Shown here in pieces: positions 55,693-64,000 of a DNA stretch of 64,000 nt. This DNA comes from Crassaminicella profunda (GTDB lineage: Bacteria; Bacillota; Clostridia; Peptostreptococcales; Thermotaleaceae): the NCBI RefSeq assembly GCF_019884785.1, contig NZ_CP082326.1, forward strand, positions 2,225,355 through 2,289,354, written 5' to 3'. The stretch's first letter is position 1. The number at the start of each line of letters is the position of its first letter. Under the pieces are notes generated by a model, which saw only the letters and a list, made by a program, of their open reading frames with translations, was not told the origin of the DNA and did no database searches. The translations under genes were made by a program, and so were the position numbers.

Positions 55693-56634
55693 TTATACAC
55701 CCATTTTTACGAGCATTAAAATAATAAAACTTACAGCTGATGTAGCATACATCATTTTTATACTTCTAGCTATATCTTCTTTTTCTAATGGTCTTAATGA
55801 ATCTCCTATAGTAGGTTTATAAACATTCTTCCCAAAATAAATATTCGTTCCCCCTAATTGTATTCTTAACGCTCCTGCTACAGCGGCTTCTGGATAAGCA
55901 CAATTCGGACTTTTATGATTTTTTCTATCCCTTTTAATCATTCCTATACAATTTTTCCAATCATATTTTAGTAAAAATGATGCTATGATCATAAAAAGTG
56001 CTGTCAATCTTGCAGGAATATAATTTAGCAAATCATCAAATTTTGCAGAAGCCCAACCAAAATATAAATACTTTTCATTTTTATATCCAACCATAGAGTC
56101 TAATGTATTAGCTGCCTTATAAGCCATTCCCAAAGGTGCACCCCCCATAAAAATATAAAACAGGGGTGCTATAATGCCATCTGTAGTATTTTCTGCAACC
56201 GTCTCCACAGTAGCTCTTACGATTTCACCCTCATTTAATTCGCTTGTTTCCCTTCCTACAATATAAGATAAAAACCGTCTAGCCTCTCCTATATGATTTT
56301 TATTTAACTGATTAAGAACCTTTCTACTTTCTACATCTAAGCTCTTTGAAGCAAGTATCTGAAAGATTAGGAAAGCTTCAACGAAATATCCTAAAAATGG
56401 ATGTATATACGAAAAAGCCTTTATGATTAAAAAGGTTATTAAGTATGCGCTACCTACGATAATAAATGTTAAAAGAACTCCTAATGCTTTTTGCCTCTCA
56501 GGATTGTCGTCCTGTCTTCTTAAAGCTTTTTCTGTATTTTTTATACCAGATCCTATAAATCTTATAGGATGTGGAATCCAGTAAGGGTCTCCCCATATTA
56601 AATCTGCTATATAACCAATTCCTATTGTTATCAT
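55693..56634 (-). CDS. cbiB: Adenosylcobinamide-phosphate synthase
   Basis: A 313-residue membrane protein with four or five hydrophobic segments. Typical sites are the IADLIWGDPYWIPHPIRFIG start, VGRETSELNEGEIVRATVE, the VAENTTDGIIAPLFY motif and NCAYPEAAVAGALRIQLGG. It couples aminopropanol phosphate to adenosylcobyric acid. It follows cbiP with a two-base spacer. Confidence 0.95.
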   Translation of the reverse strand: MITIGIGYIADLIWGDPYWIPHPIRFIGSGIKNTEKALRRQDDNPERQKALGVLLTFIIVGSAYLITFLIIKAFSYIHPFLGYFVEAFLIFQILASKSLDVESRKVLNQLNKNHIGEARRFLSYIVGRETSELNEGEIVRATVETVAENTTDGIIAPLFYIFMGGAPLGMAYKAANTLDSMVGYKNEKYLYFGWASAKFDDLLNYIPARLTALFMIIASFLLKYDWKNCIGMIKRDRKNHKSPNCAYPEAAVAGALRIQLGGTNIYFGKNVYKPTIGDSLRPLEKEDIARSIKMMYATSAVSFIILMLVKMGV

Positions 56635-56636
56635 CC

Positions 56637-58163
56637 TTATTCACCCTGAACAATTTTATAAATTTTATCTAAATTTACATTTTCACGAACAATTTTTGCA
56701 AGCTTATTGTATTCTTTTTCTTTGAATGCTTCAAAACTTTCTACATTACTTTCTTTTTCATCTAACCCTTTAGCTTTTCTTATATTATTAAGAATTTTTC
56801 TTGTAAACTCAATATTATCAAATATCCCATGAATATATGTTCCCATTATATTTCCTGAACTACTCACAGCTCCATCCTCAATACAAACTTCCTTATTTAG
56901 GCTATTCTTTATATGATTTAAAACAAAGCTTTCTTTTCCTAGTTGAGTTTGTCCCATATGAATTTCATAGCCCTTAATCATCATACCTTTTATTCCTTCA
57001 AAACTATTTTGAGGATCTGCTACAATTTCTGCCTCAACTTGTGTCGTTGTCTTTTCTAATTCAAAAACAGTTTCTGTATCTAATAATCCTAATCCATTAA
57101 TCTCTTTAATCTCACTTTCTGTTCCGTAAGGGTCACAAAGCTTTTTACCAAGCATCTGGTATCCACCACAAATCCCTATAATTAATTTGCCATCTCTATT
57201 AAGCCTAAAAATTTCTTCTGCTACACCCGTTTCTTTTAAATAGATTAAATCTTCAATAGTATTCTTAGAACCAGGTATAATCAATAAATCTGGATTTCCA
57301 ATAGACTCTCCTCTCATAACATATCTTAAATTTACATCTTCTTGTGTTTCAAATACATTAAAGTCTGTAAAATTAGATACATGGGGAAGATATAAAACAG
57401 CAACCTCTATTTGTCCTGTATCGTTTCTTTGATTTCTAAATCTTTCAGCTAAACTATCTTCATCTTCTATTTGTACATTATAGTATGGCACCACCCCTAG
57501 AACAGGAATCTTTATTAATTCTTCTAACATTTTAATGCCAGGCTTTAAGATTTCTACATCTCCTCTAAATTTGTTGATAATTACTCCCTTTACTCTTTTT
57601 CTTTCTTCTTCTGTAAGAAGCATAATCGTTCCATAGATAGATGCAAAAACCCCTCCACGATCTATATCCCCAATAAGGATCACTTCAGAATCTGCCATTT
57701 CTGCCATTCCCATGTTTACAATATCCTTATCTCTTAAATTAATCTCTGCAGGACTTCCTGCTCCTTCTAGTACTACAATGTCATGCTTTTTTTCTAATTC
57801 ATCAAAAGAAGCTTTTACCATTTTTCCTAAAGTTGGTTTAAATTCATGATACTCTACTGCAGACATATTACTATGTACTTTACCATTTAAAATAACCTGA
57901 CATTTTTTATCCGTTGTTGGTTTTAAAAGAACAGGATTCATAAGTACACTCGGTTCTATTTTAGCAGCTTCCGCTTGTACAACTTGAGCTCTACCCATCT
58001 CCATCCCTTTTTTTGTGATATATGAATTCAATGCCATATTTTGCGATTTAAATGGCGCTACCTTATAACCATCTTGATAAAAAATTCTACAAAATGCTGC
58101 TGTGAGTAAACTCTTTCCTACTGAAGAAGCTGTTCCTTGAAACATTAAACTTTTATTTTTCAT
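56637..58163 (-). CDS. cbiP: Cobyric acid synthase
   Basis: A 508-residue amidotransferase that amidates four side chains of adenosylcobyrinate a,c-diamide. The N-terminal ATP loop is [17 protein letters not shown]; the glutaminase domain has the nucleophile in [10 protein letters not shown] and the late histidine in YIHGIFDN. The ATG at 58163 lies within the last codons of cbiA (11-base overlap) behind an AGGAG site. The open frame extends 19 codons further, inside cbiA. Confidence 0.95.
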   Translation of the reverse strand: MKNKSLMFQGTASSVGKSLLTAAFCRIFYQDGYKVAPFKSQNMALNSYITKKGMEMGRAQVVQAEAAKIEPSVLMNPVLLKPTTDKKCQVILNGKVHSNMSAVEYHEFKPTLGKMVKASFDELEKKHDIVVLEGAGSPAEINLRDKDIVNMGMAEMADSEVILIGDIDRGGVFASIYGTIMLLTEEERKRVKGVIINKFRGDVEILKPGIKMLEELIKIPVLGVVPYYNVQIEDEDSLAERFRNQRNDTGQIEVAVLYLPHVSNFTDFNVFETQEDVNLRYVMRGESIGNPDLLIIPGSKNTIEDLIYLKETGVAEEIFRLNRDGKLIIGICGGYQMLGKKLCDPYGTESEIKEINGLGLLDTETVFELEKTTTQVEAEIVADPQNSFEGIKGMMIKGYEIHMGQTQLGKESFVLNHIKNSLNKEVCIEDGAVSSSGNIMGTYIHGIFDNIEFTRKILNNIRKAKGLDEKESNVESFEAFKEKEYNKLAKIVRENVNLDKIYKIVQGE

Positions 58164-59556
58164 ATTCTTCACCACTCCTATCCTTAAAGTACAAACAATT
58201 TTTGACAAAATCATTTGCAATGCTTATATTACTATAAAAATGAATATGTGCATAAGCTCCTAAAGCATTGTATTTTTTCAGTCCACATTGCCAAGTCTTA
58301 ATGACCTTTCCATTTCTTATTTTATCTACCCCATATACATACTCACTTTCTTCATGATTCTCTACCATAGATCGATGAAATTCATGTCCCTTTGTAGATT
58401 TTTTTTCCTTAGCAATAGCACAAGGCTTTTCAATGTTCACATGGACATAACCAAATCTTTGAAGTCTTTTCGTCATTCTTGCTTCTGTATGGAATATATT
58501 TACCATACTATATTTTTTCCCCTCGAGTGTGGTAATAGCTTTTGATAAATACATAAGCCCTCCACATTCTGCATAAGTGGGTAAACCTTTTTCAATAGCT
58601 TCTTTAATACTATTTCTCATGGAAGTATTTTCTTCTAATTCCTTTGCAAATATTTCTGGAAATCCTCCCCCTATATATAATCCCTGTAGATTTTTAGGTA
58701 ATTCTCTATCCTTTAGAGGGCTAAAGTATACTAGATTTGCTCCTAGCTCCTTTAATAAATCTAAATTATCTTCATAATAGAAATTAAACGCATTATCTAA
58801 GGGAACTCCAATATTTACATGATCCACAACTCTTTTAATTTTTTCTGGTTGATCATCCATCTTTTCAGCATGATTCGCAATAGTTAATAATTCATCTAAA
58901 TCCATGGTTTCTTCTACCATCTGCGCAATTTCATCTATTTTTCTTTCTAAGTTTTTTACCTCTACACTAGGAATCAATCCTAAATGCCTACTTTTCAATT
59001 CAATATTTTCATTAGGCTTTAAATACCCAACACATTTTATCTTTGTATCTCTTTCAATGCTTTCTTTTAATAAATCATAATGGGCGTCTCCTGAAATATT
59101 ATTTATGATAACACCCTTTATATCTACACCTTCATCATATAGTTTATATCCTAATACTTGAGCAGCTGCACTTGATGACATCCCCTTCCCATTGATGATT
59201 AAAATAACAGGTGCTTTCATAATTTTTGAAACATGAGCAGTACTGCCCTCATCTTTTTTAACACCATATCCATCGTATAAACCCATAACCCCTTCAATAA
59301 CGGATATTTGCTTATTCATTGCATTCTTAACAAATAATTTTTTAACACATGCTTCATCTAACATCCAACTATCTAAATTTCTAGATTTATTTTCTGTTAC
59401 AAAGGTATGAAAAGCAGGATCAATATAATCAGGTCCAACCTTAAAGGGTTGCACATTCATTCCTCTCTTTTTAAGTGCCGCCATAATTCCAATAGAAATA
59501 GTAGTTTTTCCTACACCACTTTGAGTTCCTGCTAATACAAATCTAGGTAATTTCAT
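58153..59556 (-). CDS. cbiA: Cobyrinate a,c-diamide synthase
   Basis: A 467-residue enzyme that amidates the a and c side chains of cobyrinate. It has an N-terminal [16 protein letters not shown] loop and a C-terminal glutaminase domain with [13 protein letters not shown]. The ATG at 59556 follows AAGGGATG; an open frame runs 22 codons upstream but enters the riboswitch terminator, so it is not used. It is the first gene after the cobalamin riboswitch. Confidence 0.95.
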   Translation of the reverse strand: MKLPRFVLAGTQSGVGKTTISIGIMAALKKRGMNVQPFKVGPDYIDPAFHTFVTENKSRNLDSWMLDEACVKKLFVKNAMNKQISVIEGVMGLYDGYGVKKDEGSTAHVSKIMKAPVILIINGKGMSSSAAAQVLGYKLYDEGVDIKGVIINNISGDAHYDLLKESIERDTKIKCVGYLKPNENIELKSRHLGLIPSVEVKNLERKIDEIAQMVEETMDLDELLTIANHAEKMDDQPEKIKRVVDHVNIGVPLDNAFNFYYEDNLDLLKELGANLVYFSPLKDRELPKNLQGLYIGGGFPEIFAKELEENTSMRNSIKEAIEKGLPTYAECGGLMYLSKAITTLEGKKYSMVNIFHTEARMTKRLQRFGYVHVNIEKPCAIAKEKKSTKGHEFHRSMVENHEESEYVYGVDKIRNGKVIKTWQCGLKKYNALGAYAHIHFYSNISIANDFVKNCLYFKDRSGEEYEK

Positions 59557-59570
59557 AGTTATCATCCCTT

Positions 59571-59606
59571 CATAAAAAATACCCTGACCATCACTGGACA
59601 GGGTAT
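59571..59606 (-). terminator. Terminator of the cobalamin riboswitch
   Basis: ATACCCTG and CAGGGTAT pair around a 12-base loop and are followed by TTTTTTATG. It lies between the aptamer and the ribosome site of cbiA, so cobalamin binding can end transcription early. Confidence 0.88.
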
Positions 59607-59654
59607 GAGTATTTAACTTCATCTTACCTTCCCGCCGAAGATACTTCTATAAAA

Positions 59655-59812
59655 AAACAGGCAAGTCTCCTGACTCGTGAATCACTTTACTCTCAACGTC
59701 TTCCCTAAATTTAGGTGACAGTTTGTTGATTTCATCCTCACTCACAGTAGCGGGGGCTGTGTCGGATTCTCACCGAACTTCCTTTTTAAGTCTCATAACA
59801 CCCATTTTTATT
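59655..59812 (-). promoter_or_regulatory. Cobalamin riboswitch
   Basis: On the minus strand the aptamer contains AAGTTCGGTGAGAATCCGAC, the core AGCCCCCGCTACTGTGA (near 59743-59758) and the B12-box GAGTCAGGAGACTTGCCTG. Together they identify the cobalamin riboswitch family. It lies upstream of cbiA and acts through the terminator that follows. It fills most of the 325-base gap between cbiA and cobC. Confidence 0.95.
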
Positions 59813-59826
59813 ATTCACTTTATTTC

Positions 59827-59855
59827 ATCCTATCAAAATGCGACATTTATTTCAA
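59827..59855 (-). promoter_or_regulatory. Sigma-A promoter of the cbiA operon
   Basis: On the minus strand TTGAAA (59850-59855) and TAGGAT (59827-59832) are separated by 17 bases, just upstream of the cobalamin aptamer and after the cobC stop codon. Confidence 0.62.
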
Positions 59856-59881
59856 TAGCTTTTATATTGTATCCTTGCATA

Positions 59882-60472
59882 CTATTGGTTTAACCCATTC
59901 AAAACTGGGAAATCGTCTACCATTTCAATTGTCGTAATCCCACAATTTTCTACTTTATATTTCCAATAATCATCTATCCCATTCCCAATCAAATAAGCTA
60001 AAATGGCTCGAATACATCCAGCATGAGATACAATCAGTATATTTTCATTCTTATATTGATGGATTATTTTGTCCATTACAGCTGTAACTCTTTCATACAT
60101 CTGTCTTACACTTTCTCCAGAAGGAAGAATATAATCGATCCAATCAGACTCCCATCCATTCAACTCTTTTACATACTTTTCTTTTATTTCTTTGTAACTT
60201 AAACCTTCCCATAAACCAAAATTCATTTCTCTTAGATTTTTCTCTAAAATAATATTTATATGATGATCTACATTAATGATCTCTGCTGTTTTAATGGTTC
60301 TATTTAAATCACTTGTAATGATCAAGTTTAAATTTTCTTCTTTTAACTTTTCGCACACTTTTTTTGCCTGCATCATTCCTTTTTCTGTAAGATCTAAATC
60401 ATTCCATCCACAATATAATCCTTTATGATTATGTATCGTTTCTCCATGTCTTACAAATATTAGTTTCAACAC
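59882..60472 (-). CDS. cobC: Histidine phosphatase family protein, probable alpha-ribazole phosphatase (CobC)
   Basis: A 196-residue member of the phosphoglycerate mutase-like phosphatases. The phospho-histidine motif is FVRHGETIHN, with EMNFGLWEGLSYKEI and the second histidine in VSHAGCIRA. It likely dephosphorylates the lower-ligand intermediate of cobalamin. The assignment over other histidine phosphatases rests on its position after cobU and cobS. Confidence 0.85.
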   Translation of the reverse strand: MLKLIFVRHGETIHNHKGLYCGWNDLDLTEKGMMQAKKVCEKLKEENLNLIITSDLNRTIKTAEIINVDHHINIILEKNLREMNFGLWEGLSYKEIKEKYVKELNGWESDWIDYILPSGESVRQMYERVTAVMDKIIHQYKNENILIVSHAGCIRAILAYLIGNGIDDYWKYKVENCGITTIEMVDDFPVLNGLNQ

Positions 60473-60484
60473 CCCACCAACTCT

Positions 60485-61210
60485 CTAGATAATTGCAAAA
60501 TAAAGTAAATATACTAACTCTGATAATTCACATAAAGCTCCTAATGTATCTCCTGTCATCCCATCAATTTTACTGCTTATATGTCTTACATACCAAAGGC
60601 TAAACAAAAAACCTATTAAAATAAAAGGAATTGACCAGATATTCATCAAAGCTATAATCAGTGTAGTCACTACAGCTACAGCCAAATGTTTATTATTTGT
60701 CTTTCCTATAAATAAATTTCCCATACCACTCTTTCTAGCATAAACAGAAAATCTTGCCCCATATACAATAGATAACCTTGAAAAAACAGGCATAATCAAC
60801 AATATCCCATAAACATTCGGTACAGAAAAGCTATTGATTAAGGCTATTTTTAAAAGGATATTAGAAAGTACCGCTAAAGCCGCATTTGTTCCTAATCTAC
60901 TATCCTTCATAATTTCTAATATGCGTTCTTTTGGACGATTGCTATAAATACCATCGAAGGTATCTCCTAAGCCATCTAAATGCAACCCTCCAGTAATAAA
61001 TACTTCCGCAACAACAGCCATAACAGAGGCCAAAAAAACTCCTCCTAAACGATAGCCTATATAATGAAAAGATACCAAAAACATACCAATCACTAATCCT
61101 ACCACTGGAAAATATACAATCCCATTTGAAAAATCATCTTCATCTACTTCTAAATGTATATTAATGGGAATACGTGTTAAAAATTGAAGCATTACAATAA
61201 ATTTTTTCAT
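60485..61210 (-). CDS. cobS: Adenosylcobinamide-GDP ribazoletransferase (cobalamin synthase)
   Basis: A 241-residue membrane enzyme with about six spans. It begins with FLTRIPI and has the metal-binding motif GGLHLDGLGDTFDGI and SRLGTNAALAV. It joins alpha-ribazole to adenosylcobinamide-GDP, the last ring-assembly step. It is flanked by cobU and cobC with 11- to 12-base spacers. Confidence 0.95.
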   Translation of the reverse strand: MKKFIVMLQFLTRIPINIHLEVDEDDFSNGIVYFPVVGLVIGMFLVSFHYIGYRLGGVFLASVMAVVAEVFITGGLHLDGLGDTFDGIYSNRPKERILEIMKDSRLGTNAALAVLSNILLKIALINSFSVPNVYGILLIMPVFSRLSIVYGARFSVYARKSGMGNLFIGKTNNKHLAVAVVTTLIIALMNIWSIPFILIGFLFSLWYVRHISSKIDGMTGDTLGALCELSELVYLLYFAII

Positions 61211-61221
61211 ACTCGCTCCTC

Positions 61222-61782
61222 CTATTTCAACTGCATAGGTATTCCAGAAACTGTAAAATACACTTCATCAGCTTCTTTTGCAATCATTTGATTCATTCTT
61301 CCTGCAATATCTCTAAATATACGAGATATTCTATTTTCAGGAACAATTCCCATTCCTAACTCATTAGTAACCATAATACACCAAATATTATATTCTCGGA
61401 TAGCTGTCAGAAGCTTTACAATTTGCTCCTTAATTTTTTCTTCAATTTGATCAATACCTTCATGCTCGATTTTATCCCAATTTACATCTTCTTCAAACAT
61501 TAAATTTGTTACCATAATGGTAATACAATCTAACAATACTACTTCATGCTCTTTTTTTATTTTAGGGATCATTTTATATAAATCTTTATATCCTTCATAA
61601 GTTATCCACGTTCCAGGCCTAGCTAGTTTATGTTTTTTAATTCTATCCTTCATCCCCTCATCAAAAGGAATAGCTGTAGCTAAGTATGCAACTTCTTTTT
61701 TTGAATCTTTTGCTAAACTTTCTGCATAATTACTTTTCCCACTTCTTGCACCACCTGTAACAAGTGTAATTCTTCCTCCCAT
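61222..61782 (-). CDS. cobU: Bifunctional adenosylcobinamide kinase / guanylyltransferase
   Basis: A 186-residue enzyme with the P-loop LVTGGARSGKSNYAE, the ATAIPFDEGMKDRIKKHK region, the VLLDCITIMVTNLM segment and VTNELGMGIVPENRISRIFRDIAGRMNQ. It phosphorylates adenosylcobinamide and transfers GMP to it. It heads the cobU-cobS-cobC unit, which lies upstream of the riboswitch and is preceded by a terminator. Confidence 0.95.
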   Translation of the reverse strand: MGGRITLVTGGARSGKSNYAESLAKDSKKEVAYLATAIPFDEGMKDRIKKHKLARPGTWITYEGYKDLYKMIPKIKKEHEVVLLDCITIMVTNLMFEEDVNWDKIEHEGIDQIEEKIKEQIVKLLTAIREYNIWCIMVTNELGMGIVPENRISRIFRDIAGRMNQMIAKEADEVYFTVSGIPMQLK

Positions 61783-61820
61783 ATGATCACCTCTTCTAAG
61801 CTTATTTCCTATACATCTTC

Positions 61821-61850
61821 AAAAAAATATGTCCCTGTTTTAGGGACTTA
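61821..61850 (-). terminator. Terminator between the DUF2225 gene and cobU
   Basis: GTCCCT and AGGGAC form a short stem with a 5-base loop, followed on the minus strand by ATATTTTTTT. It ends the DUF2225 transcript, so cobU must have its own promoter in the roughly 40 bases before its start or depend on read-through. Confidence 0.78.
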
Positions 61851-61901
61851 TTTACTAAAGATAACTATATCAGATTTTCTATATACATGCAATTTGTACA
61901 A

Positions 61902-62597
61902 TTATACAGACTCATTTTGATTCTTTTGTTTTTTATATTCTTCTTTTGCTAAACTCCACTGCTCTCTAGCCATAGCATCCAATTTTCTTTTTCTCTTAAT
62001 AGCTCGATTACTTACTGCTCTATTAAACCAATCAATTGCCTCATCATATTTTTTAAGCCTACGATTCAATTCCCCTAACAAATACACTAAAGAAACTTCA
62101 TCGAGATTTCCAATGGGTAAGGGCTCATATCGGAAAGCCTCTTCGAAACAATTTACAGCATGTTCAATAAAATCTATTTCTCGCTCTCCATCAATATATC
62201 TATATAGCCATGCCAATCTAAGACAAATAGTAGCTAATATTCCCTTTTTTTGATTGATCAATTGGCCACTCAACAATGCTAGTTTGTAAGCCTCAATAGC
62301 CTTATAAACGTTTCTTTCATTTCCAAAATCTCTTTGTATCCATTTAGGTGAAAGTTTTGTTGAAATATTTTTTTTCCCTAAAGGGCTTATTTCTTGAAAT
62401 ACACTTTCAAGGGAAGCATATCCACAATTAGGACAAACAAAGACTCCATAAAATATGGGGTTTTCTCCATTATAATATACACAAAAATCTGTATCTCTTC
62501 TTTCTACTCTAACAGCAGAACTTCTAACTTTCTTAGTATGAAAAATATTCTTACATACAGGACATTGTATCTCCTTGTCGTATAATGCTCCATTCAT
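61902..62597 (-). CDS. DUF2225 family protein
   Basis: A 231-residue protein of a clostridial family without known function. The N-terminus has two zinc-ribbon-like pairs, CPVCKN and CPNCGYA (residues 11-14 and about 55-58). The rest is helical with TPR-like repeats (YKAIEAYKLALLSGQ, NCFEEAFRYEP, YDEAIDWFNRAVSN). It is flanked by a VanW-type gene and cobU and appears unrelated to them. Confidence 0.85.
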   Translation of the reverse strand: MNGALYDKEIQCPVCKNIFHTKKVRSSAVRVERRDTDFCVYYNGENPIFYGVFVCPNCGYASLESVFQEISPLGKKNISTKLSPKWIQRDFGNERNVYKAIEAYKLALLSGQLINQKKGILATICLRLAWLYRYIDGEREIDFIEHAVNCFEEAFRYEPLPIGNLDEVSLVYLLGELNRRLKKYDEAIDWFNRAVSNRAIKRKRKLDAMAREQWSLAKEEYKKQKNQNESV

Positions 62598-62646
62598 TGC
62601 TTCACCTCTTTAAATCCTGTCTTCACTAGTATGTTCTATACTACAA

Positions 62647-64000
62647 TTAATCCACATTTTGGGGTGGAGAATCTATTTCTTCTGTATGTTCTATTTCTTC
62701 TGTAATATTTTGCTCTAACTCTTGGGGCATATGGTTCAACTCTTCCCCTATTTGTATTTCCTCTGTAGTATTTTCTTCTATATGATTCTCTTCTACATTA
62801 TTCATATTAGAAATAGGAAGTTTCTTCGTTCCTTTAACAACAATCTGTTTTTGAGGCTTATAGTAATCTTTTGAAATTTGCTGTTTTTCCAAAAGCTTTC
62901 CATTTTCATAAATTAATCTATAGGTAGTAACTTTATATCCATCTCTTCCCTTTTGATCTATTTTTTCTTTTCCTTCAAGCAAATTGGGATCATACCTAAT
63001 TTCTAAAGGTCTTTTTACTATTTCATTTTGCTTACATACAACTCTTACAGTTTTATTATCGGTCTTACGACCATATATTTTAACTGTCAATGAATTATTT
63101 TTCATATAACTTTCTATATAAATAGGTGTATTCAATATATTCTTAAATTTAAAATCTAACACCCCATAGGAAACTGTCGCATCTCTACCTTTTACTACAT
63201 AACTAGAAGGAAGAGTGTGGTTATATCTTTCAACTACTTCTAGATTACCCAGTAACATGGCATTATATAAAGTACTAGATACTTGGCACACGCCTCCTCC
63301 GAGTCCTGGTACTACTTCTCCTTTAAATATTATAGGTGCGTCCTTATAACCTCTTTCCTTACTTCTTGGTCCTACCACTTTATTGAATGAAAAAATTTCC
63401 ATAGGCATTAAAACAACACCATTAATTTCATTTGATGCTAATCTAAGATTTTGAGTTCTTCCTTTTCTACGAATATTGAATATTGTAGTATATTCCCCTA
63501 TCAAATCATGAATCGTACTCAAACTTTCTGAAGTAATCTGAGGGGAAATGGTTTCAACAGGAAGTTCTATTATCATTTCATTTTCAAATTTATTTTTTAC
63601 CAATTCCTCTTCTAAAAGAGACTTGGTTTTTTCTACATTTAGTTGTTGGCCAATGGCCTCATCCGTAATAATAAATTTTCCATTTTTTCTAAAAATCGTA
63701 GCATCTTTGAATGGTTGATTCATGTCATGCTGAATATTATATATTACACCATCTATTTTTTTATGATCATAAATAGGTGCTAAACTTATATTGTAAGGTG
63801 CAGTATATAAAGAAAGAATTTCTTGCAATCTTTCAAAATAATTTCCTTCTCTTCCTATTTTATAGGCCTCATTCACAACACTCGTATAATCAAAGCTATA
63901 TCCAATATCACTATTATTTGTATGCCAAACCTTATCTCCATATCTAAAATGAATTTGTCCATCTACTATTAAATCATCAAAATGATTTTGGACTTTTTTC
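62647..64000 (-). CDS. VanW family / peptidoglycan-binding-like protein, 5' end cut by window
   Basis: The frame is open to the window end; the visible part is about 450 residues. In order it has the end of a PG_binding_4-type domain (the IGYSFDYTSVVNEAYKIGREGN segment), a linker, the VanW domain (NRR-like NIRRKGRTQNLRLASNEINGVVL, SFNKVVGPRSKERGY, GGGVCQVSSTLYNAML, ERYNHTLPSSYV) and a G5-like region. The tail is Glu/Asn-rich with no fold I recognise. VanW proteins are membrane-anchored wall proteins of unclear role. The start lies outside the window. Confidence 0.88.
   Translation of the reverse strand, partial: KKVQNHFDDLIVDGQIHFRYGDKVWHTNNSDIGYSFDYTSVVNEAYKIGREGNYFERLQEILSLYTAPYNISLAPIYDHKKIDGVIYNIQHDMNQPFKDATIFRKNGKFIITDEAIGQQLNVEKTKSLLEEELVKNKFENEMIIELPVETISPQITSESLSTIHDLIGEYTTIFNIRRKGRTQNLRLASNEINGVVLMPMEIFSFNKVVGPRSKERGYKDAPIIFKGEVVPGLGGGVCQVSSTLYNAMLLGNLEVVERYNHTLPSSYVVKGRDATVSYGVLDFKFKNILNTPIYIESYMKNNSLTVKIYGRKTDNKTVRVVCKQNEIVKRPLEIRYDPNLLEGKEKIDQKGRDGYKVTTYRLIYENGKLLEKQQISKDYYKPQKQIVVKGTKKLPISNMNNVEENHIEENTTEEIQIGEELNHMPQELEQNITEEIEHTEEIDSPPQNVD

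Overview
The window is AT-rich DNA from a low-GC Gram-positive anaerobe, most likely a spore-forming, amino-acid-fermenting member of the Clostridia (relatives of Alkaliphilus, Peptoclostridium or Crassaminicella would fit; the species cannot be fixed from sequence alone). The basis is the gene content: a selenocysteine-containing glycine reductase operon, anaerobic-type corrin genes with the C5 heme route, CggR-controlled glycolysis, sigma-54 and several bacterial riboswitches. No rRNA, tRNA, CRISPR array, transposase or phage gene was seen.

Layout. (1) 1-3.7 kb, minus: cggR-gap-pgk-tpiA (tpiA cut by the window edge), with a promoter and a two-repeat CggR operator. (2) 3.7-5.1 kb: rpoN (sigma-54). 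(3) 5.3-10 kb: a BmpA/NupOPQ nucleoside ABC importer. (4) 10.2-18.5 kb: promoter, tandem glycine riboswitch and terminator, then grdX-trxB-trxA-grdE-grdA-grdB-grdC-grdD. grdA and grdB each contain an in-frame TGA read as selenocysteine, so each is one gene and not a broken pair. (5) 18.5-23.4 kb: degV, a Na/Pi cotransporter, cheX-trmL and a DUF362 protein. (6) 23.5-32.4 kb: an operon of SDR dehydrogenase, GcvPA-like, GcvPB-like, AcoX-like ATP-NAD kinase and NhaC-type antiporter. It is preceded by a good -24/-12 (sigma-54) promoter and faces a divergently transcribed sigma-54 activator. (7) 32.5-40.5 kb: hom, rarA, a DUF2809 protein, a MATE exporter with a divergent AraC regulator, an aminotransferase and a SEC-C protein. 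(8) 40.6-61.8 kb: tetrapyrrole genes. A cobalamin riboswitch at about 59.7 kb heads a run of some 19 genes from cbiA through the corrin-ring genes to hemA, hemC, cobA-hemD, hemB and hemL; cobU-cobS-cobC lie upstream of the riboswitch. (9) 61.9-64 kb: a DUF2225 protein and a VanW-family protein cut by the window end.

How the parts fit. Glycine reductase turns glycine into acetyl phosphate using electrons passed by TrxB and TrxA; the riboswitch ties its expression to glycine. The most unusual locus is region 6. Its two PLP subunits are clearly related to the split glycine decarboxylase P-protein, but they have lost most of the signature motifs of that enzyme (the EISQGTLQ, REQHIRREKATSN and SAHGTNPASA regions) while keeping the PLP lysine. 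No H-, T- or L-protein gene lies nearby. It looks like a sigma-54-controlled catabolic operon for a substrate other than glycine, and is the best candidate here for an undescribed system. A 114-bp structured element at 35.7 kb and several operator-like repeats are further points of interest.
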